Of a stretch of DNA of 64,000 bases, positions 18,239-25,815 are shown piece by piece. Position numbers and translations under genes: made by a program. Within the stretch, counting starts at the first letter, position 1. Each line of letters opens with the position of its first letter. The DNA lies in assembly GCF_000013865.1 (NCBI RefSeq), contig NC_007948.1:4030001-4094000 (forward strand). The letters are read 5' to 3'. The notes beneath the pieces were generated by a model that saw only the letters and a program-made list of their open reading frames with translations, searched no databases and was not told where the DNA came from. This stretch comes from Polaromonas sp. JS666 (lineage in GTDB: Bacteria > Pseudomonadota > Gammaproteobacteria > Burkholderiales > Burkholderiaceae_C).

Positions 18239-18992
18239 GACCAGCTTCCGGCAACTGGTGCGTGCACGCAACCGGCTGGTGGGCACCTTTGTCAAGACGG
18301 CCAGCCATCAGACGGTTGAGGTCCTCGGGACCACCGGGCTGGACTTCATTGTCATTGACGCTGAACACGCGCCCTTCAGTCAGAATGCGCTGGACACCTG
18401 CCTGCTCGCTGCCAGAGCCACGCAGCTGCCCGCGCTGGTCAGGATTGCCGATACCGAGCCGGCCACGATACTGCAGGCACTGGACATGGGCGCTACCGGA
18501 TTGCTGGTACCCCACGCCAAGACGGTTGCGGGCATCCATGCGGTGCTGGCATGCACTCAGTACCGCCGTGGCAGCAGGGGATTTTCCAACTCATCCCGAG
18601 CCGGACAGTACGGCACGACTCCCATGCTGCAGCTGGTGGACTCCTCCGACCAGGACGTAGCGGTAGTGTTCCAGATCGAGGACCGTGAGGCCGTTGAAGC
18701 GATAGAGACCTTGGCCGCCATGGAAGAAGTGGATGGCTTCCTGATCGGGCGTGCCGACCTAGCCATGTCCTATGGCGTTTTTGACGCGGCACATCCCGAG
18801 GTGTACGCGGCTGCTGTTCGGGTCTGCAAGGCTTGTGCGGCGGCTAACAAGCCGGTTGGCATGTTCCTGGCCGACGCGAGCGAACTGGAGCACTGGGTTC
18901 AATTGGGTGTCAGCCTGTTTGTGATGGGATCCGATCAGGCCTTGCTGCGTGCACAGGCCAACGCCATGGCCAGCAAAGTCCGGTCTGCCTGA
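18231..18992 (+). CDS. HpcH/HpaI-type aldolase family protein
   Basis: The 253-residue protein has the class II 2-oxo-acid aldolase features: LDFIVIDAEHAPFS (about residues 37-50), ALVRIAD (substrate arginine), a FQIEDREAVEAI metal-ligand Glu and the downstream IGRADLAMSYG Asp. It would cleave or form a 2-oxo-3-deoxy or 4-hydroxy-2-oxo acid, giving pyruvate or oxaloacetate and an aldehyde. The only in-frame start that covers the N-terminus is TTG at 18231, which overlaps the preceding stop by eight bases. A GTG at 18258 is an alternative. It is tightly coupled to the Bug gene. Confidence 0.85.
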   Translation: MTETSFRQLVRARNRLVGTFVKTASHQTVEVLGTTGLDFIVIDAEHAPFSQNALDTCLLAARATQLPALVRIADTEPATILQALDMGATGLLVPHAKTVAGIHAVLACTQYRRGSRGFSNSSRAGQYGTTPMLQLVDSSDQDVAVVFQIEDREAVEAIETLAAMEEVDGFLIGRADLAMSYGVFDAAHPEVYAAAVRVCKACAAANKPVGMFLADASELEHWVQLGVSLFVMGSDQALLRAQANAMASKVRSA

Positions 18993-19037
18993 TGGCCGGA
19001 ATCATTTTTTCATATTCGTATTGATAAGGAACACCCC

Positions 19038-19409
19038 ATGACTCAAATGTTTGACTGGAACAAGCTGCCCCGCGAATTTGTGCGCGAAGGCATTGAACGC
19101 TGCGGATTTCGCGGCGAAGACGTGATCATGGTGATGAACTTCGTGCAGCCCAGAATTCAGGTACGCCCACATCAGCACGACTTCGAGCAGATCGCCATCT
19201 GCGTTCAGGGACGCATGAACTACCACGTGGGCGATCAAGTGTTCGAAATGACGCCTGGCTGCATGGTCCGCGTGCCGCCGCACACCCTGCACTATGTAGA
19301 GCCCATTGGCGACGAGGTGGCGCTCAACCTGGACGTGTTCGCTCCCATCCGTGATGACTACAAGCACCTGGTGGAGTACCAGGCTGCCGATTTTTCTGAC
19401 AAACCCTGA
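19038..19409 (+). CDS. Small cupin-domain protein
   Basis: This 123-residue single-cupin protein shows the first motif as RPHQHDFEQIAICVQGRMNYHVG and the second as PGCMVRVPPHTLHYVEP. The metal ligands H-x-H, E and H are present. Such proteins act as isomerases, decarboxylases or sensors on small acids, and the sequence does not decide which. AAGGAA lies 7-12 bases before the ATG. It sits between the aldolase and the DUF6282-type gene, so it is probably an enzyme of the same pathway. Confidence 0.85.
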   Translation: MTQMFDWNKLPREFVREGIERCGFRGEDVIMVMNFVQPRIQVRPHQHDFEQIAICVQGRMNYHVGDQVFEMTPGCMVRVPPHTLHYVEPIGDEVALNLDVFAPIRDDYKHLVEYQAADFSDKP

Positions 19410-19421
19410 GGAGAACCGAAC

Positions 19422-20366
19422 ATGACAGCCGCAACCTCTGCCAATCCGACTGCGTGGCGCACCACCGATCCCGGTCTGCCTGACCGCTTGCTTGAAGGCG
19501 CAATTGACCTGCACTGCCACAGTGGTCCATCGGTCATGCCGCGTTACTTTGACCACTACGATGCCATGCAGGAGGCCTCTTCTGTCGGTATGCGGGCCCT
19601 GCTCATCAAGGACCACTACTACTCGGCCACGCCCGTGACCGAAGTGCTCAACAAGCACTTTTCCCACCTGAAAGTGACCTTGTTGTCTGGCGTACCGTTG
19701 AACAACACCACTGGCGGGCTCAACATGTATGCCGTGGAGCACGGCATCAAGCTCGGGGCAAAGCTGGTCTGGATGCCGACTTTTTCAGCCAAGAACCACC
19801 TGGATCACCACAAGCAGGACGAGCACTTCAAGGACAAGTTCCCCCAGACCAAAAAGGTCATGATCGAACCTACGCCACTGACTGTCACAAACGGGGCTGG
19901 CAAGCTGCGGCCCGAGGTCATGCCGATTCTGGATCTGATTGCGGAAAGTGACATTGTTCTTTCCTCCGGACATCTGCACATCAGCGAAATTTGGCCCCTG
20001 TTTGAAGAGGCCAAGCGGCGTGGGGTCAAGCGTCTCCTGTGTAATCACCCAACCTATGTGGTGGACGCCTCGCTCGACGACATTCGCGAGCTGGTGGGCA
20101 TGGGCGCCTATATGGAACACTCCATGTGCATGTTCGTTCCAGGCTCCAAGTTCAAGTTCTACGATCCACCCGAGTTGCAGGCCATGATCACCGCAGGCAC
20201 GGTGGATCACACGATTCTCGGCTCTGATCTGGGGCAGATCGGAAACCCTCGGCTCGTGGACGGCTTCAAAAACGTCATTGAAACCTGTCTCGATCTGGGA
20301 TACAGCGAAGCCGACGTGCGGAAAATGGTGTCTACCAATGCAGCTGATCTAATCGGACTGAAATAA
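19422..20366 (+). CDS. DUF6282-type metal-dependent hydrolase-like protein
   Basis: The 314-residue protein has an amidohydrolase-like fold signature. DLHCHSGPS (HxH) lies near residue 30, a lysine in LLIKDHYYS about 30 residues later, VLSSGHLHISE and CNHPTY in the middle, and TILGSDLGQ with the final metal Asp near the C-terminus. I place it in the DUF6282 family of uncharacterised metallohydrolases. It lies 12 bases after the cupin gene with GAGGAGA upstream. Together with the aldolase it suggests a ring-opening or hydrolytic step on an organic acid. The reaction itself is unknown. Confidence 0.8.
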   Translation: MTAATSANPTAWRTTDPGLPDRLLEGAIDLHCHSGPSVMPRYFDHYDAMQEASSVGMRALLIKDHYYSATPVTEVLNKHFSHLKVTLLSGVPLNNTTGGLNMYAVEHGIKLGAKLVWMPTFSAKNHLDHHKQDEHFKDKFPQTKKVMIEPTPLTVTNGAGKLRPEVMPILDLIAESDIVLSSGHLHISEIWPLFEEAKRRGVKRLLCNHPTYVVDASLDDIRELVGMGAYMEHSMCMFVPGSKFKFYDPPELQAMITAGTVDHTILGSDLGQIGNPRLVDGFKNVIETCLDLGYSEADVRKMVSTNAADLIGLK

Positions 20367-20392
20367 ATGCATTTACCGGGAAGGGTACTGCC

Positions 20393-21229
20393 GTGACCTT
20401 GGAAAAAGAAACCGCGAACTCGCTCGATTCCGTAGCGGTGGTAGCCCAATTGCTGGATGAATTGGCCGCCGCGCCAGCACCCATGGGGGTCAGTGAAATA
20501 GCCCGCGCCCTGAACCAGTCCAAGGCACGGATTCACCGCAATCTGGTTTCGCTCAAACACTTTGGTCTGATTGACCAGGACGAAGCCACCGAAAAATACC
20601 GCCTGGGCTGGAAGTTGTTTCAGCTTGGCGAACGCGCTGGCGTGCAATCGAACATTCGTGCAATAGCCGCCCCTTATCTCAAACTTCTATGTGAAACCAC
20701 CGGGCAGAGTTCGCTGCTGTCCATTCCACTCAATGGTGAGGCGCTGGTCATCGCTGCGGTGGACAATGAGAGCAACGTCAGCATCACCGTCAAACCCGGC
20801 AACCGTCCGCTCCCCCACTGCTCGGCCCAGGGTCGCATCGCATTGGCCTATGCAACCGACACACAACGGGAACGCCTGCTGAGCGGGCCTCTGCTAGCCC
20901 CCACACCGCATTCGCTGGTTGACATCCACGCCATTGATCTGCGCCTGCAACGCATCCGTGAGCACTTAATGGAAGACGCGCCCAACGAGGCCTTGACAGG
21001 TATCAACGTACTTGCCGCCCCCATCCTGCGCAGTGCCAAAGACCTGATAGGAATCGTCGCCATCGTCGGCTCCATCCAGAACATTCCGCCTTCACCGGCC
21101 GGCACTATGGCTGACATGGTTCGGGGCTGTGCAGCAGCGCTGTCAAAACTGTTTGGCTGCGATGCGTATGAACAGCACGGCATCGCCATCCCTCCTGAAG
21201 TACGCCGCCTGATGCCCAGCGGGAGATGA
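20393..21229 (+). CDS. IclR family transcriptional regulator
   Basis: The 278-residue regulator has an N-terminal winged helix (LLDELAAAPAPMGVSEIARALNQSKARIHRNLVSLKHFGLI, about residues 17-57) and a C-terminal IclR effector domain (LKLLCETTGQSSLLSIPLNGEAL; HCSAQGRIALAYA; NVLAAPILRSAKDLIGIVAIVG). It starts with GTG at 20393, with AAGGG about 8 bases before. It closes the cassette that begins at 17252 and is transcribed in the same direction. It probably senses the pathway substrate and controls the operon through the repeats at 17166-17202. Confidence 0.9.
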   Translation: MTLEKETANSLDSVAVVAQLLDELAAAPAPMGVSEIARALNQSKARIHRNLVSLKHFGLIDQDEATEKYRLGWKLFQLGERAGVQSNIRAIAAPYLKLLCETTGQSSLLSIPLNGEALVIAAVDNESNVSITVKPGNRPLPHCSAQGRIALAYATDTQRERLLSGPLLAPTPHSLVDIHAIDLRLQRIREHLMEDAPNEALTGINVLAAPILRSAKDLIGIVAIVGSIQNIPPSPAGTMADMVRGCAAALSKLFGCDAYEQHGIAIPPEVRRLMPSGR

Positions 21230-21302
21230 TTTCGCTTGCAGTCAAACGTGCCGGCAAGAACGGCACGAGTGGTGAAAGTCAACCCTATCCTTCCTGGCAC
21301 TG

Positions 21303-21436
21303 GCGTTTTCTCCAGCCTCACGCCGCTGTTCGCCGCCCTGCTGTCTGTGGCCGTCCAGGGCGAGCCGCCGCGCGCCTACCATGCTGCGGCCTTTGCCCTG
21401 ATCGTGGGCGGGATTGTGGTGTCGTCAAGGCGGTGA
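21303..21436 (+). pseudogene. 3' fragment of an EamA/DMT permease gene
   Basis: In one frame the DNA encodes GVFSSLTPLFAALLSVAVQG, then a short break, and ends ALIVGGIVVSSRR and stop. This is the last transmembrane hairpin and C-terminus of an EamA-type drug/metabolite permease. Nothing upstream supplies the rest of the protein. A second copy of the same 3' end, about 80 percent identical by eye, lies at 23010-23141, and the last about 30 bases are nearly the same in both. Confidence 0.75.
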
Positions 21437-21569
21437 GCGGGCGGGCAGACTACAAGACTCGTGGCGATCAAAGTGACGGCGACGCTGCGGGCCAGGTTTT
21501 TATGGCCCCCAAGGGCTGCGCCCGGCCCCCGAGGGGACGCGTCGCCGGTTTGAGGCGGCTCGGCACCGG
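21437..21569. other. Intergenic stretch with a C- and G-run repeat-like segment
   Basis: No gene is visible. The segment 21504-21567 (GCCCCCAAGGGCTGCGC then CCCCCGAGGGGAC) resembles the CCCCCGAGGGGG-type intergenic palindromes seen at 24155-24215 and 55298-55375. It is a degraded or distant copy at best. Confidence 0.3.
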
Positions 21570-22682
21570 CTAGGTCCAGCGTAACAGCAGATCTGCGTTG
21601 CGCTGCTCCACGCCTGTCCCGAATCGCTGCCCCTCCCGACTCAAAGTCGCCAGCAGCCACGCCGTCTCGTCGTCGGTCGCCCGCTGGATCTGAAAACGCT
21701 GGACCCGTATGGGAACCATGGTCAGATTCACGAGGCGACGTGTCTGCGCATCGAGACTCGCAAAATACATCAGCCCCAGACCCGGGCAGTAGCTGTCGTA
21801 ACCGCCAATCCCTTCATAATCGTTCAGAAGGTCGCCGCAGCCATACAGGATCAGGCGTTCGCAGTACACCTCGATGCCCTTCACATGGTGGGAGGAGTGG
21901 CCGAAGATGACATCTACGGCACCAGAATCAATCAGACGCCTGGCAAAGCTGCGCTGCTCGGCGGGCACCTGAAACCCCCAGTTGCCGCCCCAATGAAGCG
22001 ACACAACCACGATGTCACCCTCTCGCCGCGCTGCAGCCGCTCTGGCGGCCAGCGCCTGCGCCGCCTGTGCCGAGAAGTCGGGTGCACGCGAGACGCCCGC
22101 GCGCTCTGCCGTGGCCTCCCAGGAAGGGGGGACGCCGCTGCTGTCGCTGGCCATGGCAAGCACGAGGACCCGCCCTTTGCCGGGCACCTCGATGCAGGCC
22201 GGCGCCTCAGCCTCGGCCTGGTTGAGTCCCGCGCCGGTGGTACGCAGCCCGGCACGACGGAGTGTGGCCAGGGTGTCGCTCAGGCCGTCGTAGCCCCAAT
22301 CCAGGACGTGGTTATTGGCCAGTACACAACAGTCCAGGCCGGCAGCCGTCAGACAGGGCACATTGGCGGGATGCATGCGGTAGTGAATGCCCTTGGCCGG
22401 CCAGGGCTCCCCTCGCGCCGTGACGGCGGTCTCCAGGTTGACGATGCGCGCGTGCGGCTGCAGGCGGTTCAGCTCGGCCAGGGCATCGCCCCAGACATAG
22501 TCCCAGCCCACCGGACGAGGGATGGGGCCACTTTGGCCTTCCGCCAGCTCGACGTAATCGCGCGCGGACTTGACGAAGGACTCGAACAATTGCGGGTGGA
22601 CTGGATGAGGCAGGATTTGGTCGATGCCGCGGCCGCACATGACATCACCCGCCAGGAACAGAGTGATTGCTGATATGTCCAT
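21570..22682 (-). CDS. CapA family protein (poly-gamma-glutamate capsule synthesis-type metallophosphatase)
   Basis: The 370-residue protein begins MDISAITLFLAGDVMCGRGIDQ, the family's metal-binding GDVM opening. It contains RIVNLETAVT, CCVLANNHVLDWGYDGL, VVVSLHWGGNW and VDVIFGHSSHHVKGIEVY, all expected for the CapA metallophosphatase-like fold. No signal peptide is obvious and no other capsule genes are near, so a polyglutamate role is not implied. It sits as an intact gene inside a region of gene fragments. Start context is weak (GGGTGG just upstream). Confidence 0.85.
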   Translation of the reverse strand: MDISAITLFLAGDVMCGRGIDQILPHPVHPQLFESFVKSARDYVELAEGQSGPIPRPVGWDYVWGDALAELNRLQPHARIVNLETAVTARGEPWPAKGIHYRMHPANVPCLTAAGLDCCVLANNHVLDWGYDGLSDTLATLRRAGLRTTGAGLNQAEAEAPACIEVPGKGRVLVLAMASDSSGVPPSWEATAERAGVSRAPDFSAQAAQALAARAAAARREGDIVVVSLHWGGNWGFQVPAEQRSFARRLIDSGAVDVIFGHSSHHVKGIEVYCERLILYGCGDLLNDYEGIGGYDSYCPGLGLMYFASLDAQTRRLVNLTMVPIRVQRFQIQRATDDETAWLLATLSREGQRFGTGVEQRNADLLLRWT

Positions 22683-22724
22683 CCACCCATGGTCCGCCGA
22701 CGCGCAGCGCGCGTCAACTGCCCG

Positions 22725-22850
22725 TCAGTACGTTCCTGGATAGGCCCCGCCATCCGCCAGCACATTCTTCCCCGTCATGCAAGCCGCATGCGTGCGGGAC
22801 AAAACCGCACAGATCGCACCGAACTCATCGGGCATTCCAAAGCGCTGGTC
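22725..22850 (-). pseudogene. 3' fragment of a short-chain dehydrogenase gene
   Basis: Reading the minus strand gives QRFGMPDEFGAICAVLSRTH and then ACMTGKNVLADGGAYPGTY before a TGA at 22727-22725. This matches the C-terminus of the intact SDR encoded at 37408-38202 almost residue for residue (QRFGTSEEFGAICAFL; NVLADGGAYPGTY). The match stops near 22850, where the DNA changes to permease-like sequence on the other strand. The fragment is about 42 codons and cannot fold alone. Confidence 0.85.
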
Positions 22851-22860
22851 CGGGTTTTTT

Positions 22861-23141
22861 GCCGGTAGCGAATGGGCACTGACCGACGCCCACATCAGCT
22901 GGGGCTGGCCCCTGGCGACGGCCTGCTCTACGTGGCCATCGGCCCAGCCGTGATCGCCTACCGCTGCTGGGGCATGGGCGTGCAGCGTGTCAGCCCGGCG
23001 ATTGCCGGCTTTTTCTCCAACCTCACGCCGCTGTTTGCGGCGCTGCTGTCAGCCGCTTTTCTGGGCGAGCTGCCGCAGCTCTATCACGCGCTGGCGTTTT
23101 TTCTGATCGTGGGCGGGATTGTGGTGTCGTCGCGGCGGTGA
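22861..23141 (+). pseudogene. 3' fragment of an EamA/DMT permease gene, frameshifted
   Basis: From about 22917 the frame reads GDGLLYVAIGPAVIAYRCWG, then VSPAIAGFFSNLTPLFAALL and ends FLIVGGIVVSSRR and stop, the C-terminal third of an EamA permease. Just upstream the related HISWGWPLAT sequence is in another frame, so there is a frameshift near 22918. The 5' half of the gene is absent; it abuts the SDR fragment. It is a paralogue of the fragment at 21303-21436. Confidence 0.78.
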
Positions 23142-23186
23142 TCTAATTTCATTTCTATTGATGTTTTCGTAATTCATGACGCTACA

Positions 23187-23236
23187 CCGTTCGGGCTGAG
23201 CCTGTCGAAGCCCTTCGACAAGCTCAGGGAGAACGG
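23187..23236. repeat. REP-like 50-bp palindrome
   Basis: Two 24-base arms flank a CC centre. The left arm includes CTGAGCCTGTCGAAG and the right arm CTTCGACAAGCTCAG, with both outer ends CCGTT/AACGG. Arms differ at about four positions. It is the same element as the split copy at 9947-10027. It sits 20 bases from the 3' end of the dead IS630 gene. Confidence 0.88.
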
Positions 23237-23257
23237 TAGTAAGTTGGTCGCCATGAT

Positions 23258-24196
23258 TTATGGAAGTCTCAATAGCATGAGTGAAGCCATGAACGCTCCA
23301 ATAATCCAAGGCCGCGACACGATGGAGCCCGCTATGTTGGGATCAAGTTCCAAGGTCTTCATCGCAAGTGCCAGGTCACCCGCCAATGCGTCGAGGCTCT
23401 TGAAGACCCGGTTATGGAAGAACTTCTCACGTAGCTCATCCCGGGCGTGCTCAATCGGGTTGAGCTCGGGCGCATACGGCGGGGGTTTGAGCAGGTAGAT
23501 GTTCGCTGGCGCTTTGAGCTTGTCACTGGTGCCCGCCTGCACCGTCAATCAACATGACGATGCGCTCATCAGGATGACGTGCCGAGACTTCGTTCGGAAA
23601 CAGCTGCATGCACTCGGTATTGACGTGCGGCAGGATCAACCTATCGAGCTCGCCAATGCAGACATCCACCGCCCCATAGGCATAGGTATATTAGTGCGTC
23701 AGCATGGCTTGGCAGATTGGGCGTATTGGCTTGGGAACCCAGCACCTGCGCACGTCCGAGATGCGCTTCACAAGCGCGCCTCGTCCTGGAACATCAGCTT
23801 GATGGCTTTGCCTTGCGCCCAGTCTCGGCGGATTTCGGCAAGCGTTTGGGGGAGTTTTTTCCACTCATCCTGAGCTTGTGGATCGCTTTGCGGACGGCGC
23901 TTGTCGAGGGCGATTTTTCGCCAGTCGAGGCGGTGCAGCAGGTTGTAGGCTGAGGCCAGCGCCACCTCGCGCCCCAGGCGCTGGTCCAGCGCTGCCTTGA
24001 TCTGGCCGACTACGAGTACACCACCCGTGGCCGCTTGCTCCAAAAAGGGGGTCAGGAACTCGCGCTCTTCTTCCAAGCTCATGTTCTGGCGCTTGCGCCC
24101 GGCCTGCGCCCCGGGATGTGCAGCAGCATGGCTAGCCAGGATCACCCCCATTTTCCGCCGGGCCGCCCCAAGGAAAATGAACCCCCTCGGGGGCAA
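23258..24196 (-). mobile_element. Decayed IS630-family transposase
   Basis: Minus-strand pieces in order: 24196-23768 encodes SLEEEREFLTPFLEQAA, LDQRLGREVALASAYNLL and ends MFQDEARL. About 23767-23550 in another frame encodes ISDVRRCWVPKPIRPICQAM and, after an in-frame stop near 23695, YTYAYGAVDVCIGELD and VMLIDGAGGH. 23548-23258 encodes YLLKPPPYAPELNPIEHARDELREKFF, the DDE-domain end typical of IS630/Tc1-like transposases. At least two frameshifts and one stop break it, so it is inactive. The extreme N-terminus and clear terminal repeats are not recognisable. Confidence 0.88.
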
Positions 24197-24242
24197 CGCC
24201 TTACGCGAAGCGAAAAGCGCGAGGGCTATTCCGAGGGGCTAT

Positions 24243-24692
24243 TCAGTCTGTCGCAACAAGCAGTCCCGCGCTCGCCAGCGCTGCAACATAGCCCAGCACG
24301 TCGTGGTGTTCCTGGGCCTGCTCGGTCGTGACGGGTTGCAGGTCCTGGCCAAATTTGGGCCGGCGGGCGTCCAGCACACGTGCAACGCCATGTTCCTTGA
24401 TCAAGGCTTCCGTCTGGGTGGTCAATGTGGTCTGGGCCATCCGTGTCACCACGGTATTGCCCTCTTTTTGCAGGAGAGGCACCAGTTGCGCAAATACTTT
24501 CGCCGCCCATTTGCCGCGCCAACTCTCCCGCGCACTGTGTGTTACCCATTTGCTGGCATGGTGCGTCACGCGCGGTGCGCAGGCCACCAGAATCCAGCGG
24601 GTCGGACTGCGCGCGTTGCCCTCTGGCAGCATGGGTTGCAGCATGTGCAGGGCATAGCCGGCATCGTCAATATAAACAATGATGTTGTCCAT
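24243..24692 (-). CDS. Conserved hypothetical protein beside TerC
   Basis: I do not recognise a named family. The 149-residue protein starts MDNIIVYIDDAGYALHMLQP, a beta-strand and turn that recalls universal stress or host-attachment-type alpha/beta proteins. It has a central VTHHASKWVTHSARESWRGKW segment and ends DVLGYVAALASAGLLVATD, a hydrophobic tail. AAGGAG lies 8 bases before the ATG, so it is a real gene. It is downstream of terC on the same strand (95 bases), next to a stress-protein group, so a stress-related role is possible. Confidence 0.65.
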   Translation of the reverse strand: MDNIIVYIDDAGYALHMLQPMLPEGNARSPTRWILVACAPRVTHHASKWVTHSARESWRGKWAAKVFAQLVPLLQKEGNTVVTRMAQTTLTTQTEALIKEHGVARVLDARRPKFGQDLQPVTTEQAQEHHDVLGYVAALASAGLLVATD

Positions 24693-24787
24693 AAAGTTCT
24701 CCTTCAGTTATCGTGGTTATAGAAGCTTCGCTGGGTGAAACAAAAAGCCCTGGACCTCCCAGTGGCCTTCGGTGATGCCTTTCACTT

Positions 24788-25525
24788 TCAATGTGCAATC
24801 AGGTCTTTCTCGTTTGCATAGTGTTCGGACTTGTTGCGTCGGGTGGCCCTCCAGCCCGCGCCCAGCACACCCGCTACAGCGAACGCATAGGTAACCCATT
24901 GAGCTGCGGTGTGCAGGGTCTCGGCAGACGGCAAAGCACTCGGGCCGCCGTAGATCGGGTCAAGCAGTTGTTCGCCGATGATCATGTTGGCTGCGGTAAT
25001 CGCCAGAACGGCCGCCCCGAGGTTGATGATGAGGGGAAAACGCGCCACCAGTTTGAGCACCATCGTGCTGCCGAAAACCACGATAGGCACGCTCACCAGC
25101 AGGCCGATGATGACCAGGTCAAAGGCACCGTGCGCGGCGCCGGCCACACCCAGAACGTTGTCAATACCCATCAGGGCGTCGGCCACGACGATGGTTTTCA
25201 TCGCGCCCCAGAATGTGGTCGCGACAGGGCCCTGGTGTTCTCCGCCGCCCTCGTCAGCCAGCAGCTTGTAGGCGATCCACAGCAGGCCCAGGCCGCCCAC
25301 CAGCATCAGGCCGGGGATCTTGAGCAGCCACACGACGCCCACCGTCATGGCGGAGCGCACCACGATGGCCCCGACCGTACCCCAGACAATCGCTCTTTTC
25401 TGAAGGTTGGGTGGCAGATTGCGAGCGGCCAGCGCAATCACGATGGCGTTATCGCCGGCAAGCACCAGGTCAATGAGAATGATCGCCAGCAGGGCCGACC
25501 ACCAGGGGGCTGTAAATAGTTCCAA
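24788..25525 (-). CDS. TerC family integral membrane protein (YjbE-type)
   Basis: The 245-residue protein has about seven hydrophobic helices and the two TerC signatures: LAIILIDLVLAGDNAIVIALAARN near residue 13, with the DN pair, and TIVVADALMGIDNVLGVAGAA near residue 111. TerC-family proteins act in metal (Mn) export and in loading secreted enzymes. The start is TTG at 25525, with GGAG 9 bases before. A manganese-type riboswitch lies upstream (about 25655-25815), which fits a role in Mn homeostasis. Confidence 0.9.
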   Translation of the reverse strand: MELFTAPWWSALLAIILIDLVLAGDNAIVIALAARNLPPNLQKRAIVWGTVGAIVVRSAMTVGVVWLLKIPGLMLVGGLGLLWIAYKLLADEGGGEHQGPVATTFWGAMKTIVVADALMGIDNVLGVAGAAHGAFDLVIIGLLVSVPIVVFGSTMVLKLVARFPLIINLGAAVLAITAANMIIGEQLLDPIYGGPSALPSAETLHTAAQWVTYAFAVAGVLGAGWRATRRNKSEHYANEKDLIAH

Positions 25526-25554
25526 TTTTCACACTCCATATCAAGTTCGGACAT

Positions 25555-25577
25555 GGAAATCCGACGCGCGGATTTCC
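25555..25577 (-). other. Hairpin in the terC leader
   Basis: GGAAATCCG (25555-25563) pairs perfectly with CGGATTTCC (25569-25577) around a five-base loop, 30 bases upstream of the terC TTG. No U-tract follows. It could be part of the expression platform of the upstream riboswitch, but that is unproven. Confidence 0.5.
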
Positions 25578-25654
25578 GGCTTCGTTCAAACCGGACAGGT
25601 ATGTGAGTGGTGCGGCTCGGGTGATGCCGCGAACGCCTCGATCAAACCTGTGCA

Positions 25655-25815
25655 GGTTTCAATCGAAGGTCTGGCTCGATATGCAGTGTCTCCGCATATC
25701 CAGCAAGCCGGAAGTGTGAACTTCGGAATGACGACTTGCTGTGGCGATTTTGCTGTGGTATCTGTTATCGAATGTGTCAGCAAAACGAGGGAGTTACTCC
25801 CCTTCGTTCCTTCAT
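25655..25815 (-). promoter_or_regulatory. yybP-ykoY manganese riboswitch candidate upstream of terC
   Basis: On the minus strand the leader contains AAGGGGAGTAACTCCCTCG (the GGGGAGUA block, reverse of 25794-25802), then AGCAAGTCGTCATTCCG (reverse of 25724-25740), then GAGCCAGACCTTCG (reverse of about 25664-25677). The spacing and order of these blocks match the yybP-ykoY motif as I recall it, and the GGGGAG arm can pair with CTCCC. It precedes terC, one of the gene families this Mn2+ riboswitch controls. A covariance-model search would decide. Confidence 0.62.
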
